Shown here: in pieces, positions 1-8,841 of the stretch
Layout: each line of letters starts with the position of its first letter
Position numbering within the stretch: position 1 is the stretch's first letter
Origin: Streptosporangium brasiliense
GTDB taxonomy: Bacteria > Actinomycetota > Actinomycetes > Streptosporangiales > Streptosporangiaceae
Direction: 5' to 3'
Length of the DNA: 64,000 bases
Assembly: GCF_030811595.1 (NCBI RefSeq)
Contig: NZ_JAUSRB010000004.1
Span: 1 to 64,000, forward strand
Translations under genes and position numbers: made by a program
The notes under the pieces: generated by a model
Seen by the model: only the letters and a program-made list of their open reading frames with translations
Told to the model about the DNA's origin: nothing
The model's database searches: none

Positions 1-483
1 CAACCTCAACCAGTCCAGGTCGGAGACACCAGGCTGCAGCAGGTAGGGGTGTATGCGGGTCGTCTTGTGGACCACCGCGGACAGGCCGTAGTCCTCGGCG
101 ATTTTCAACGCGATACCGCTATCGGTGATCTTGCGCCAGTCCTTGGTCCGCTGGGTCTCCATCGCGTGGCCGGTGCCGGCCAGCACGTAGGAGACGGCCT
201 CCATGCCCGGCCCCTCGGGGTGGTCGTGGTCGGGCCGCGAGTGGTGGACATAGCCCCACCAGGTCCGCAGCTGCGCCGGCGCGATCCCCCACTGGACCTC
301 TACCGGCGTGCCGGCGGCCGGCAGCTGCGGCCGGTAGCGCATCGGCAGCGCCTCGGGGTACAGCGCCCGCACGGTGGCCACGGTGTTGTGGGAGACGGCC
401 CGCTCGAAGGAGACCGAGAACGGTGCCGGCGACAGTTTGCGGCCGGCGAACCGCACCTCATAGTGAACGCGCAGGTCAGACAT
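1..483 (-). CDS. Baseplate hub protein, late-control-D-like (partial)
   Basis: The N-terminal 161 residues of a minus-strand gene start at ATG 483; the rest lies off the left edge. It follows a LysM protein, the usual place of the gpD/gp27-like hub in contractile tails. The last visible stretch (QPGVSDLDWLR, about residues 149-159) resembles the 'Q..vSDldFL.rLA' signature of late control D proteins. The start overlaps the end of the preceding LysM gene by 8 bases. The role as the ring joining tail tube and spike is inferred from family and position; the missing C-terminus prevents a firm assignment. Confidence 0.6.
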   Translation of the reverse strand, partial: MSDLRVHYEVRFAGRKLSPAPFSVSFERAVSHNTVATVRALYPEALPMRYRPQLPAAGTPVEVQWGIAPAQLRTWWGYVHHSRPDHDHPEGPGMEAVSYVLAGTGHAMETQRTKDWRKITDSGIALKIAEDYGLSAVVHKTTRIHPYLLQPGVSDLDWLRL

Positions 484-739
484 ACTGCACCCGGATGACC
501 GTGCCGGGCTTCAACGTCCCCCAGTACAGGATTTCGGGGTTGACGTCGGCGATCTCCGACCACAGCCGGGCATCTCCCCAGTACTTGGCGGCGATCAGGT
601 CGACGCGCTCGCCGGCCTCGTCCACCTGGTGGAAGGTGAAGGAGAAGGCCCGCGCCGGGTTGGGCCGCAGCGGTATGCACCGCGTCAGCTTGCCCCGGTA
701 GGTCGTCATCTGGGGCGCCATGGTGTCGTAGCGGCTCAT
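476..739 (-). CDS. LysM-domain baseplate protein
   Basis: 87 residues starting at ATG 739 after a GGAGG ribosome site contained in the end of the upstream gene. Residues about 38-86 form a LysM fold (DLIAAKYWGDARLWSEIADVN, then Y..TLKPGTVIRV). In T4 gp53, P2 gpX and similar injection systems, small LysM proteins clamp the hub or wedge. Here it lies between a CIS-type tube initiator and the gpD-like hub, the expected order. It is probably structural rather than enzymatic. Confidence 0.75.
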   Translation of the reverse strand: MSRYDTMAPQMTTYRGKLTRCIPLRPNPARAFSFTFHQVDEAGERVDLIAAKYWGDARLWSEIADVNPEILYWGTLKPGTVIRVQYV

Positions 740-741
740 CG

Positions 742-1593
742 CTACCTCCAGACCGTCGGGTAGGGGCTGCCGTTGGGCACCCATCGGTTGGGAATGTCTC
801 CCAGGTCGAAATCAGCCGGATCCCAGGTGGCCTTGTCGGACGGGAACTGATACCCGTCAGCCCACGGGCCGGGGCCTTGACCGTTTCCGGTGTCCCACCC
901 CAGGTAATCGTCCAGCGTGCGCACCGGCGGCGGCTGGTACAGCGAACTGGACTTCATGGAGGGAAGCATGTTCGCGCTCATCCGCATTCCCACGCGGATG
1001 GGCACCATGTCTTTGCTGAAATGCGTGTACTCGATCGAAAGGCTGGTCAGGTATCCGTAGTAGGTCAGGCCGCTGCGCTGGTTACCGAAATGGAAATACA
1101 TGGGGATCGGCAACATCGGCCCGGTGTCGAAATTCGACCCTGAGGAGTACATGGCTTCCTCGCCGACCCGATTCATGATTCCGGTCATGGCCAAAGCTGC
1201 CCGCACGTCTCGCCAGGCGCCCTCGTTGTCGCCGTCCATGACCTCATACGTCCGGTCGAACAGCAGGGAGAAGTCCAGGCCCTGCTGCAGCTGGGTGAGC
1301 GGGTCGGCCTGGCCGGAGTCGGTGCGCACGGCCAGCGCAGTGGTCGGCGCGTCCCACTGCATGCCGTAGTTGGTCGAGATCGTCGCGGGGTTATACAGGA
1401 AGTACAGGTAGCGCAAGGCCGGCTTGGTGCCGTCGGCTCCGAACGCCTTGGGGTCGGTGCGGATGTAGCCGCGCTCGGGCGCCACCTCACGGGCGGCGAC
1501 GCCGCGGCCGTAGGAGTCGACAGTGCCGACGGACCCGTAGGTGGTGATCCGTCGGTCGAACGTGCCGTTGCTGTTGGGATTAACGGGCGCCAA
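742..1593 (-). CDS. Contractile-tail tube-initiator / baseplate protein (CIS_tube type)
   Basis: 283 residues. The core shows the pattern of the CIS_tube family: an N-terminal LYFLYNPATIS strand (about 63-73), LDFSLLFDRTYEVMDGD (about 106-122), GPMLPIPMYFHFG (about 157-169) and YYGYLTSLSIEYTHF (about 177-191). Members sit between the tube end and the hub of contractile tails and injection particles. The start overlaps the end of the tape-measure gene by 14 bases. A tail of about 80 residues rich in Pro, Gly and Trp after residue 205 is not explained by the family. Confidence 0.6.
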   Translation of the reverse strand: MAPVNPNSNGTFDRRITTYGSVGTVDSYGRGVAAREVAPERGYIRTDPKAFGADGTKPALRYLYFLYNPATISTNYGMQWDAPTTALAVRTDSGQADPLTQLQQGLDFSLLFDRTYEVMDGDNEGAWRDVRAALAMTGIMNRVGEEAMYSSGSNFDTGPMLPIPMYFHFGNQRSGLTYYGYLTSLSIEYTHFSKDMVPIRVGMRMSANMLPSMKSSSLYQPPPVRTLDDYLGWDTGNGQGPGPWADGYQFPSDKATWDPADFDLGDIPNRWVPNGSPYPTVWR

Positions 1594-4500
1594 TGGTCTT
1601 TACTCCTCCGCGTGCGATCTGCTGATACAGCTCCTTGCGTTCCAGTTCCTTGATGAAGGCCGACGCGGCGCTCTTACCGGTCTCCGGGGAGGTGCCGGCG
1701 CCGAAGGTGAGCACGACGGATCCGGGGCCGAAGTTGAGCGTCACCCCGCCCGTGCCGGGCGCCCCGGTCGACGACGTGCCGCCGTTGCCGGTCACCGCGC
1801 CGCCGAGGTTCTGCTGGATCAGGGCGTCACGGATCGTCTGGGCCTGGGCGGACGGGATGATCATTTCGCCCTTGTGGACGACGGCTTCCTGGTCGTCGGG
1901 CACCTGCCAGGCGCCGGAGTCGTACCACCCCTTGGCCACGCTGTGCGCCCAGGCCTTGGTCGGGCTGCCATAGCGGTCCTTGATGTAGCCCATGCCCCAC
2001 TTGATCTGGGTGGCCGGGTTGACCCGCCAGTCCTCCCCCGCGCTGGACATCTTCCAGGCGGGCAGCGCTTGGGGGATGCCGTAGGCGTCGGAGCCGTCGT
2101 TGTCAGCCCACTCGCTCCAGCCGCTTTCCTTGGTCCAGAGCTTCTCCAGCGGCGACCACTCCTTGTCGCTCCAGCCCTGCGCCTTGAGCATCCGCTTGGC
2201 CAGGCCCTTGTTTCGGCCGGTGTTGGCGGCCGGGTGGCCGGCCGGGGCGTAGTTCAGCGTCAGGTCGCCGCCGAAGCCGAGCTTGTTGCCCGCCCGGGTC
2301 AGGGAGGGATCCCCGCGGCGCTTGGCGTGACGGTCGGGGTTGACGGGGGCGTCCTTCAACCCTCCCAGCCGCTTTTTGTCCTTGGAGCTCAGCGCCGTGG
2401 AGACCTCGGAGTCCTTACCGCTGGGCTCCTGGCGAGTGCCGCGCAGCTCCTGCGGCAGTTCCTCCTCTGAGGTGGCTGCGTCGCCGGCCGCGCCGCTGAC
2501 CACACCACCGCCACCACCCCCGCCGCCGCCGCCGGCCAGGATGCCCGCCAGTGCCGACAGTTCGCTGGTGGAGTAGGCCGCGGCGTTGGGCGAGCCGAGC
2601 CCCATCGAACCGCCGCCACCGCCTCCCCCGCCGCCGCTGTAGCCGGCGGTGCTCGCGGTGGAGCCGGAGGAGTCCGCGGAGTCCGCGGAGTCCGTGGCCG
2701 CGGTGGCGACGTCGCCTCCCCCGCCGTCTGGGCTGGTCTCCTTGGTCGCCTTACCCCGCTTTGATCCGGAGCCGACGATGCGCCGCGCGTCGTCCCAGTC
2801 TCCGCGGCGGAACTGCTGGATCTGGATGGTGTTGCCGTTCTTGCCCTGCGAGCTCGTGCCGACGGTTTTGCCGTTGCCGATGTACATCTCGGTGTGCTCG
2901 GCCGCACCGGAGGCCGCCCCGGGCTTGCCGCGCGCCCACAGCAGGATGTCGCCGGGCTGCAGATCGTCCCAGTCGACGTGCTCACCCTGGGACCACATGT
3001 TGGTCGTGATCGGACCGACCTTGTAGCCCAGCTGCGAATACACCCGGGACACGAAACTGGAGCAGTCGAAATAACCGTCCTCGTCGCGGTACCGCATCGA
3101 GTACTTGTACTTGCGGCTGCCGGTGGCGTAGCTGGTGGCCAGGCTGGCCAGCCGCTTTTGCTGGGCCTCAATGTCGCTGCTGCCGGCCCCGCCACCCGGG
3201 GGAAGGCCACCGGACAGCACCGGAGCCGAGGCGCCGCCGGCCGGAGCGTCACCCTGGGAGAGCATGTACGACTGGCCGTTGATCATCATCTGCTGGGGCA
3301 TGTCGCCGGCGCCGGAGAACCCGGCGGCCATGCCCTTGAAGAAGTTCTTGATGTCGCCGATGATCGGCGCGTTGACGAAGGCGGCGACCGCCTCGGAGAA
3401 GGTGTGCATGGCGCTGGAGGAGGTATCCAGGGCGTCCATGTACTCTTCGTTGCCGGTCAGCTCCGAGGCGCGCGACTTGGCGTTGGCCCGCTCCTGGACC
3501 TTGGAGAACTGGTCCTTGATGCCGTACTTGGTGTCATTGATCTTGCGGAATTTGTCGTACTTGTCGCCGGCCAGGTTCGACTTGGACTGGACCTCGTCGA
3601 AGTCCTTGGTGTCCTTACCCTGGGCCGTGGCGCGGTTGTAGCCGGCCAGGTAGGGCAGCATGGCCTGCGCGCCTTCCTCACCGACGATCATCCGCAGGTT
3701 TTCCAGGCCGACGCCGCCTTCGCGGAAGTCGTCAGAGAAAACGTTCTCGGGAACGGCTTTGCGGCCCTGGTAGATGCGCTTGAGGAAGGCGGAGTAGAAC
3801 GCCGCATTGCCCTTGTAGGAGCCGTCGGAGGCCACCGGGTCTGGCAGGCCCATCAGCATCATGTTGAGCCTGTTGGAGGGCTTCATCATGTTGCCGACCA
3901 GCTGCGTGCTCTTGGACCAGCCCATGCCGACGTTGGCGTAGCCCAGGCCCGCGGCGGCGTTCTTCAGCGCGTCGTAGCGCTTTTGCCCGGAGTTGCTGTT
4001 CATCCCGCCGGAGTAGGCCGCGGCCACGCTCCAGCCGCCCATCGCATCCTGGGCGTTCTGTACCGACGCCTGGGCGTTGATCCCGATGCCGCCGTAGGTT
4101 GCGGGGGTGGTGCGCGAGGCGCCGAGCACGCTGCTTAGGACGCCGTTTCGGTCGACCTGGCTTTGGGTGTGGGAGCCGTAGGTGTTGAGCAGGTTGTTGT
4201 GGGCGCCGATGCCGACCTGAGCGTCCATCTGATCGACACCGCGCTGTGCGGCGATGCCGGCGCCCCAGCGCAGCGTGTTGAGGCCGGCTTCCATCCGGTT
4301 GTACTGGGTGCCCCAGGACTTGGGGGTGGTGCCGGACACCGCGGCCATGGTGCGCGCGAAGTAGCCCGGTCCGTGGCCGCCAGCCGGCGCCGCGCCGGCG
4401 GCCATGCCGCCGAAGGTTGATCCGCCGCCGTTGGTGCCGTAGGAGTGTCCGCCGGTCGGGGTGCGAGCTCCGCCCCGCGGGGTCTGGCCGCCGGCCTGCT

Positions 4501-4789
4501 GGGGGCCGTGCTGGTTTGTCCCAGGCAGGCCGGAGCCGGCCACCATGTTGTTGAGCTTGGCCCAGACCGACCCGGCCGGACCGCTGCCGTTACCCGCCCG
4601 GACGCCGCCGGAGTTGCCCAGCGCGGCCGACAGGCCATTGAGCGCCTTGGTCAGCTGGCCGAGCTCGGTCACCAACTTCTTGTGGTCGCCGGAGATGAGG
4701 GAGGTCGCGTGGGCGAATTTCTCGGTGGCGTCCTGCAGCGGCTTGAGACCGAGCATGGGTGACTGCCCGTCGGGCGGGTTGGTGCTCAC
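1580..4789 (-). CDS. Tape measure protein with embedded NlpC/P60 and lysozyme-like domains
   Basis: 1069 residues, the longest gene of the late operon, lying just after the tail chaperone as tape measure genes do. Residues 1-540 are helical and Gly/Ala rich. An NlpC/P60-type hydrolase spans about 555-660: Cys in YFDCSSFVSRVY near 574 and His in AAEHTEMYIGNG near 631. A lytic-transglycosylase/lysozyme-like domain follows at about 840-960, with the Glu of LWTKESGWSEW near 886 and a DAYGIPQA motif. Poly-Gly and Ser linkers separate them. Role inferred: set tail length, then cut the cell wall during DNA entry. Two different hydrolases in one tape measure is notable. Confidence 0.85.
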   Translation of the reverse strand: MSTNPPDGQSPMLGLKPLQDATEKFAHATSLISGDHKKLVTELGQLTKALNGLSAALGNSGGVRAGNGSGPAGSVWAKLNNMVAGSGLPGTNQHGPQQAGGQTPRGGARTPTGGHSYGTNGGGSTFGGMAAGAAPAGGHGPGYFARTMAAVSGTTPKSWGTQYNRMEAGLNTLRWGAGIAAQRGVDQMDAQVGIGAHNNLLNTYGSHTQSQVDRNGVLSSVLGASRTTPATYGGIGINAQASVQNAQDAMGGWSVAAAYSGGMNSNSGQKRYDALKNAAAGLGYANVGMGWSKSTQLVGNMMKPSNRLNMMLMGLPDPVASDGSYKGNAAFYSAFLKRIYQGRKAVPENVFSDDFREGGVGLENLRMIVGEEGAQAMLPYLAGYNRATAQGKDTKDFDEVQSKSNLAGDKYDKFRKINDTKYGIKDQFSKVQERANAKSRASELTGNEEYMDALDTSSSAMHTFSEAVAAFVNAPIIGDIKNFFKGMAAGFSGAGDMPQQMMINGQSYMLSQGDAPAGGASAPVLSGGLPPGGGAGSSDIEAQQKRLASLATSYATGSRKYKYSMRYRDEDGYFDCSSFVSRVYSQLGYKVGPITTNMWSQGEHVDWDDLQPGDILLWARGKPGAASGAAEHTEMYIGNGKTVGTSSQGKNGNTIQIQQFRRGDWDDARRIVGSGSKRGKATKETSPDGGGGDVATAATDSADSADSSGSTASTAGYSGGGGGGGGGSMGLGSPNAAAYSTSELSALAGILAGGGGGGGGGGVVSGAAGDAATSEEELPQELRGTRQEPSGKDSEVSTALSSKDKKRLGGLKDAPVNPDRHAKRRGDPSLTRAGNKLGFGGDLTLNYAPAGHPAANTGRNKGLAKRMLKAQGWSDKEWSPLEKLWTKESGWSEWADNDGSDAYGIPQALPAWKMSSAGEDWRVNPATQIKWGMGYIKDRYGSPTKAWAHSVAKGWYDSGAWQVPDDQEAVVHKGEMIIPSAQAQTIRDALIQQNLGGAVTGNGGTSSTGAPGTGGVTLNFGPGSVVLTFGAGTSPETGKSAASAFIKELERKELYQQIARGGVKTIGAR

Positions 4790-4947
4790 AGGGTGGCCAG
4801 ACTCCTTCGTTGGGCGCGTTCAGAGGCGCGGTGCAGGAAGAACCTGCGTTCGGCAGCCGTCAGGGCGCGGGCGTCGGCGAGAGTCCATCCGGTGAAGCTC
4901 AAAATGATCAGCTCGTAGGCGTCGAACAGCAGGTCTCGATCAATCGC
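4786..4947 (-). CDS. Frameshifted C-terminal extension of the tail assembly chaperone
   Basis: A 53-codon open stretch in another frame follows the end of the chaperone gene and overlaps the tape-measure start by 4 bases. It has no usable ATG, GTG or ribosome site near its beginning. Its sequence (DLLFDAYELIILSF, then ERRFFLHRASERAQRR) is protein-like. Just before the zero-frame stop lies CTG TTT CGC GAT TGA. A tRNA-Phe reading TTT can re-pair with TTC by moving forward one base, entering this frame. Many tail chaperones make a G and a G-T product this way. A +1 shift (or -2) is an inference from the sequence. Confidence 0.55.
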   Translation of the reverse strand, partial: AIDRDLLFDAYELIILSFTGWTLADARALTAAERRFFLHRASERAQRRSLATL

Positions 4948-5920
4948 GAAACAGCACGTCGAGAGACAGCGGTACCTCCGTCTCCTGCTCGCACTCCGGG
5001 CAGGTGACCGTGGCGTCTTCCTGGCGGGGGCCGGGCCGCTGGTCTTCCAGGGCGCGCAGGATGGCCGAGCGGTCGGGCATCGACATTGAGCGCGCGATGT
5101 CGAGCGCCTCCCCATTGGGCAGTCGGATCCCCGCGCCGTGGGCGTCGGTCAGAGAGGTGAGGGTCCGGGCCAGCAGGATCGTGTCCTGCTCGGCGCGGTT
5201 GATCTGGCGGTCGCGGATGGCCGCGAGGATGGCCTTGGTGTCGGCGCCGGTGGCGAAACGGGCCTGGGCTCGGCCGCCCCTGCGCAGTGCAACGGAAACC
5301 ACCGCGGGGACCGTCTCGTCAAGGCTGGTGGTGGGGACGTCGTCCAGGTCGTAGCGGAGCTCGAAGTCCTTGCTGCAGCGCTGGCAGCGCAGCTTCTCGA
5401 AGTGGATTTCGGAGCCGTAGGTGGCCGTGCGGATGGCCAGCAGCAGCGCGTCCCGCACACCGACGGGCAAGTTCTCCAGGTCCGCCGGCGAGGGCTTGGT
5501 GTCGCCGAGAGCGACTACGCCGCGCTGCAGCAGGGTCTCGGGCATTCGCTCGGGGATCCCGGAGTTGGCGGCGCGGGCCAGCTCCTCCTCGTCGTATCCG
5601 GTGAGCTCGCGCACGCGGCCCGTTCGCACCAGGACGCCGTTGAAGACGACGGGGACGGGCAGGGTGATGGTGTCGGGGGCCGGCGCCCCGATGGTGGTGT
5701 GGTTGATGGAGGAGGACATCACCGCCGCGACGTCGGAGACGACGCCGGGGTTTTCGGCCGGGTGCTGGGCGTCCGCCATGGGGTCGTACGGCGCGGGGGC
5801 CATCGGGTCGAACACCGCGGGCTGCGGGAGCGGGGGCAGGCTGGGGAAGCCTGCGGGGTCGTTGCGGGGCAGTACCGGAGCGGCCGGGACGATCGGGTCG
5901 TGGATGATCTGGTTGTCCAT
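4940..5920 (-). CDS. Tail assembly chaperone (gp26-like family)
   Basis: 326 residues from ATG 5920. The first 100 are Pro-rich and disordered. The core has RELTGYDEEELARA (about 107-120) and a short zinc-type motif CQRCSKDF, with a second CPECEQE near the C-terminus, as in the T4 gp26-like baseplate/chaperone family of myovirus genomes. It lies between the tube and the tape measure, where chaperones occur, and its end carries a possible frameshift site giving an extended product. It is probably not in the mature virion. Confidence 0.65.
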   Translation of the reverse strand: MDNQIIHDPIVPAAPVLPRNDPAGFPSLPPLPQPAVFDPMAPAPYDPMADAQHPAENPGVVSDVAAVMSSSINHTTIGAPAPDTITLPVPVVFNGVLVRTGRVRELTGYDEEELARAANSGIPERMPETLLQRGVVALGDTKPSPADLENLPVGVRDALLLAIRTATYGSEIHFEKLRCQRCSKDFELRYDLDDVPTTSLDETVPAVVSVALRRGGRAQARFATGADTKAILAAIRDRQINRAEQDTILLARTLTSLTDAHGAGIRLPNGEALDIARSMSMPDRSAILRALEDQRPGPRQEDATVTCPECEQETEVPLSLDVLFRD

Positions 5921-5986
5921 GGGGGTGTCCTTGTCGGGGTTGTCCCGGCCGCCTGAGCGACCGGTTTGGAACGGTCCAAATTGCGT

Positions 5987-6535
5987 TTAGAGAACGACGC
6001 CGGTACCAGAGATGTCCGGGTTGAGCTTGAAGTACCAACCCTCGTGGGCCAGCGACATCTGGTTGATCGAAATACTGTTGGCGCCGGCGTCAAGATCACT
6101 GAACGCAACCGACGTGGGCCATGCATTCAGAAGACGCCAACCGGCAAGCGCGATCGGGTCGGGACCAGGCCACGGGTGAGCCAGAAGATAAATGTCGATG
6201 TTCATCCGGAAATCCGGAATCTTCGACCCGGCAGAACCCTGAAGGGCGTCGAACAGGTCATTCATCCAAAGCATCATCGCCGGCTCGCCGACCATGAGGC
6301 CGCGCGACATCGACACCGGAGAGAAATCGCTCTGACCAGGCATTTTCCGCGTGGTCGTGTTCATCCCGCCCTCGCGGTACGGAATTACCTCCGTGGTCAT
6401 GGAAAGGCCGGAGACGTTCATGAAGCCGGCCTGGCCAAACTTATAGCGGTCGCCTGTACCGGCGCCGCCGAAAACGACCTTGAATCGGAAAGACCGCAGC
6501 GGGTCTTCCTTCAGTCGGGTGGCCTGAGTAGCCAT
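5987..6535 (-). CDS. Tail tube protein
   Basis: 182 residues. The pattern RSFRFKVVFGG near the N-terminus, a central NVSGLSMTTEVIPYREGG and TTRKMPGQSDFSPVSMSRG match the T4 gp19-like / phage tail-tube family (the 'vsGl...v...yreG' block is characteristic). It lies directly downstream of the sheath, as in most contractile systems. It would polymerise into the inner tube through which DNA passes. A ribosome site (GGAGGTAGG) precedes ATG 6535. Confidence 0.85.
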   Translation of the reverse strand: MATQATRLKEDPLRSFRFKVVFGGAGTGDRYKFGQAGFMNVSGLSMTTEVIPYREGGMNTTTRKMPGQSDFSPVSMSRGLMVGEPAMMLWMNDLFDALQGSAGSKIPDFRMNIDIYLLAHPWPGPDPIALAGWRLLNAWPTSVAFSDLDAGANSISINQMSLAHEGWYFKLNPDISGTGVVL

Positions 6536-6558
6536 AGGGGGAACCTACCTCCGGGGGT

Positions 6559-8103
6559 TTAGAAAATGGCTTCCTCGTTGGTGTCAGTGCCACCGTCGAA
6601 TTGCCCGATTTTGATGACCACAAATTCGGCCGGATACCTCAGGGCAACCCCGATATCGACGTTCACCCGGCCTGCGTTGATTTCGCTCTGCGGGTTGTTG
6701 TCGCCGTCACAGCGGACGAAGAAGGCCTCGGAATCCGACTTGCCCTGGAGCATTCCGGCCTTGCGCAGCATCGACAGGTAGTGAGTGATCGACAGCCGCA
6801 GCCGGTCCCACAGATCGGGGCCGTTCGGCTCGAACACCGCCCACCGCGACTGGTCGGACAGGGACTTGCGCAGGTAGATGAGGAACCGGCGGACGGGAAC
6901 GTACTTGTCCGGAAGCTCCCGCTTCAGCGTCCTTGAGCCGAAAATGCAGTGGCCGTAGCCGGGGATCATCCGAATGACGTTGATGTGCGCGTCGCCCAGG
7001 ATGTCCAGCTCGGGCTCAGTGAAGCGCGCCTCCGCGGAGAGGACGTTGGCCAGAACCGTCTCGATGCCGGCCGGCGCCTTGGCCACGTGCCGGAAAACAT
7101 CGGTCTTGGCCATCTGGCCGATCACCGCGCCGCCCGGGGGAAGCAGCCGCACCGCACCGAACATCGAGCTCGCGGGATCCGAGCACATCAGCCACGGCCC
7201 GTACACACCCGCGTAGGAGTTGGCCAGCAGCGAGGTCGGACCCTCCACCAGCGCCTGGTAGCCCTGCATCACCTGCGCACTGGTCGCGCCCTCGGCCGCC
7301 CGTGGGCCGTCGATGACCACGAACACGCGGCCGTTCTTGGAGGCCCAGTCGACGATCGGGTTGATGATGTTGGGGTCAGAGATCGCCGGCAGATTGAGAT
7401 CGAACGTCGCGCCCGGCACGTCGGCCAGCAGCTTGGTGTTCTCCACATAGTCATACGGGCCGGTGCCGTCGGCGCCGCCGGTCAGGGTGACCGACTGAGC
7501 CGGGATGATGTCCTTGACCTCGTCGTAGACGTAGGCTTCGGTGATCTTCTTGTTGGTCAGCTTCACCAGCAGCGATCCCGCGTACGGCGAGTTGACGATG
7601 GAGATGACGTAACGCGGGTCGTTGGGGTCGCTCGACATGTCGCCGAACCGCTCGGCTACCCGGCCGTCGTCGATCACCTGCAGATCGAACCGGCCCCGCG
7701 TCGCGCCGGTCGGGAGGATCCGCACGCTCGTGGTGTTGGACCACGATCCCTCGGCCAGGGCGGTCACCTGGAAACCGGCCAGCGGGGTGCCCGTGGTCGA
7801 GTCCATCAGATCTGCCTTGGCCGCCACGGCGTCAGAACGGGTCGTACGCACGATGAAGCACGAGCCGCCGCCGTTGGAGAAAAAGGTGTAAACCGCGTAC
7901 GGCAGATAGGACCCGTTCGAGCCGGAAAAGCCGCCGAACAGGTTGACGTACTGCGCCCAGGACCGAACCCGGGTCGGGATGGTCGGCCCCTTGGGAGCCA
8001 GGCCCACGAATGCGCCGATCGCACGCGAAGCAGATCCGTCGCCACGATTCGCGGGCGCCAGATTCTCTTCGACGTAAACTCCGGGCGTCAAGTAGGTTGC
8101 CAA
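6559..8103 (-). CDS. Contractile tail sheath protein
   Basis: 514 residues. The N-terminus ATYLTPGVYVEE is the classic start of phage sheath proteins ('tPGVyveE'). The C-terminus has FVRCDGDNNPQSEINAGRVNVD and PAEFVVIKI, the conserved sheath C-terminal block. This is the best single proof of a contractile tail. It would surround the tube and contract on host contact. Tube follows immediately downstream, so sheath and tube are probably co-translated. Confidence 0.95.
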   Translation of the reverse strand: MATYLTPGVYVEENLAPANRGDGSASRAIGAFVGLAPKGPTIPTRVRSWAQYVNLFGGFSGSNGSYLPYAVYTFFSNGGGSCFIVRTTRSDAVAAKADLMDSTTGTPLAGFQVTALAEGSWSNTTSVRILPTGATRGRFDLQVIDDGRVAERFGDMSSDPNDPRYVISIVNSPYAGSLLVKLTNKKITEAYVYDEVKDIIPAQSVTLTGGADGTGPYDYVENTKLLADVPGATFDLNLPAISDPNIINPIVDWASKNGRVFVVIDGPRAAEGATSAQVMQGYQALVEGPTSLLANSYAGVYGPWLMCSDPASSMFGAVRLLPPGGAVIGQMAKTDVFRHVAKAPAGIETVLANVLSAEARFTEPELDILGDAHINVIRMIPGYGHCIFGSRTLKRELPDKYVPVRRFLIYLRKSLSDQSRWAVFEPNGPDLWDRLRLSITHYLSMLRKAGMLQGKSDSEAFFVRCDGDNNPQSEINAGRVNVDIGVALRYPAEFVVIKIGQFDGGTDTNEEAIF

Positions 8104-8112
8104 GAAAAACTC

Positions 8113-8757
8113 CTAGACTTCAGGTGCGGTGAAGGACCCGACGACGGCCCCGTCACGGTCGGACTGGTAATCGAAATCGTTGATTTTCCCGGTGACCTTC
8201 TCGACCGCCTCGAAGCGCTTGACCTCATACGGCGAGAATTCGGTGAACACCCGTACGACGTAGTTGACGGAGAACAGGCGCTTTCCGTGAGAGTCGACCT
8301 GGGAAGAAAGCTCAGGGCCGCCCAGCAAATCCAGGCTGGCGATGACGCCCATGGGCTCGATGTGGATGTAGCCGCCGCGCTCGGGGAGCAGGTCTCCGCG
8401 GGCCAGGCGTGCCATGAGCTCGCTCTGCTGCGCCTGCAGCCGCGTAAGTACGCTGACCTGGTAGTCGATGTTGTAAGGGATGGGCCGGTCGCCGTAGTAG
8501 CCCCACCGGTCATCCGGACCGGGCATGGGCCGGCCCTCTTGGATGTAGCGGAAATCGGTGAACCCGCGGCGCTCTCGATCCGACGCCCTAGTCACAGCGG
8601 TGCGCGTAAGAACAATGACGGGATATGTCATTGACGTGTTTTCCGGCTCAGGGGTTGTGAAACGCGCCGGAACAGTCGCCGGACCTGCAGCCGAGGACGC
8701 CTGAATGCCGGACAGCTTCGCCTTGATGGCGGCGTCCTCATTCAAAATCCACGGCAT
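8113..8757 (-). CDS. Probable tail terminator / neck protein
   Basis: 214 residues with no confident family. It contains DRRWGYYG-like and PIPYNIDYQVSVLTR stretches of an alpha/beta protein plus a C-terminal VEKVTGKINDFDY. In contractile-tail phages the gene just before the sheath (in transcription order) normally encodes the tail terminator or sheath terminator. The PYNIDYQV segment resembles those proteins, which bind the top of the tube. Assignment rests mostly on position. Confidence 0.45.
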   Translation of the reverse strand: MPWILNEDAAIKAKLSGIQASSAAGPATVPARFTTPEPENTSMTYPVIVLTRTAVTRASDRERRGFTDFRYIQEGRPMPGPDDRWGYYGDRPIPYNIDYQVSVLTRLQAQQSELMARLARGDLLPERGGYIHIEPMGVIASLDLLGGPELSSQVDSHGKRLFSVNYVVRVFTEFSPYEVKRFEAVEKVTGKINDFDYQSDRDGAVVGSFTAPEV

Positions 8758-8841
8758 CGGATCACCTAAACCTGAAAGGAATCAATCGTCACATTTCAGG
8801 GTAGGGCGGAGCCGCTTTCAAATGGTAAAACCAGTTGGTCG

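Noticed and set aside
1541..2470. Long plus-strand ORF (309 codons) opposite the tape measure
   Set aside because: It is a shadow of the tape-measure gene: low-complexity Gly/Val/Leu sequence, no ribosome site, and the minus-strand frame has real hydrolase motifs.
4163..4895. Several plus-strand ORFs opposite the start of the tape measure and chaperone
   Set aside because: Shadows created by Gly/Ala/Pro-rich codons on the other strand; no start signal or conserved motif.
6949..8634. 561-codon plus-strand ORF opposite the sheath gene
   Set aside because: Typical GC-rich antisense shadow (Arg/His/Val/Gly rich); the minus strand has the sheath PGVYVEE motif.
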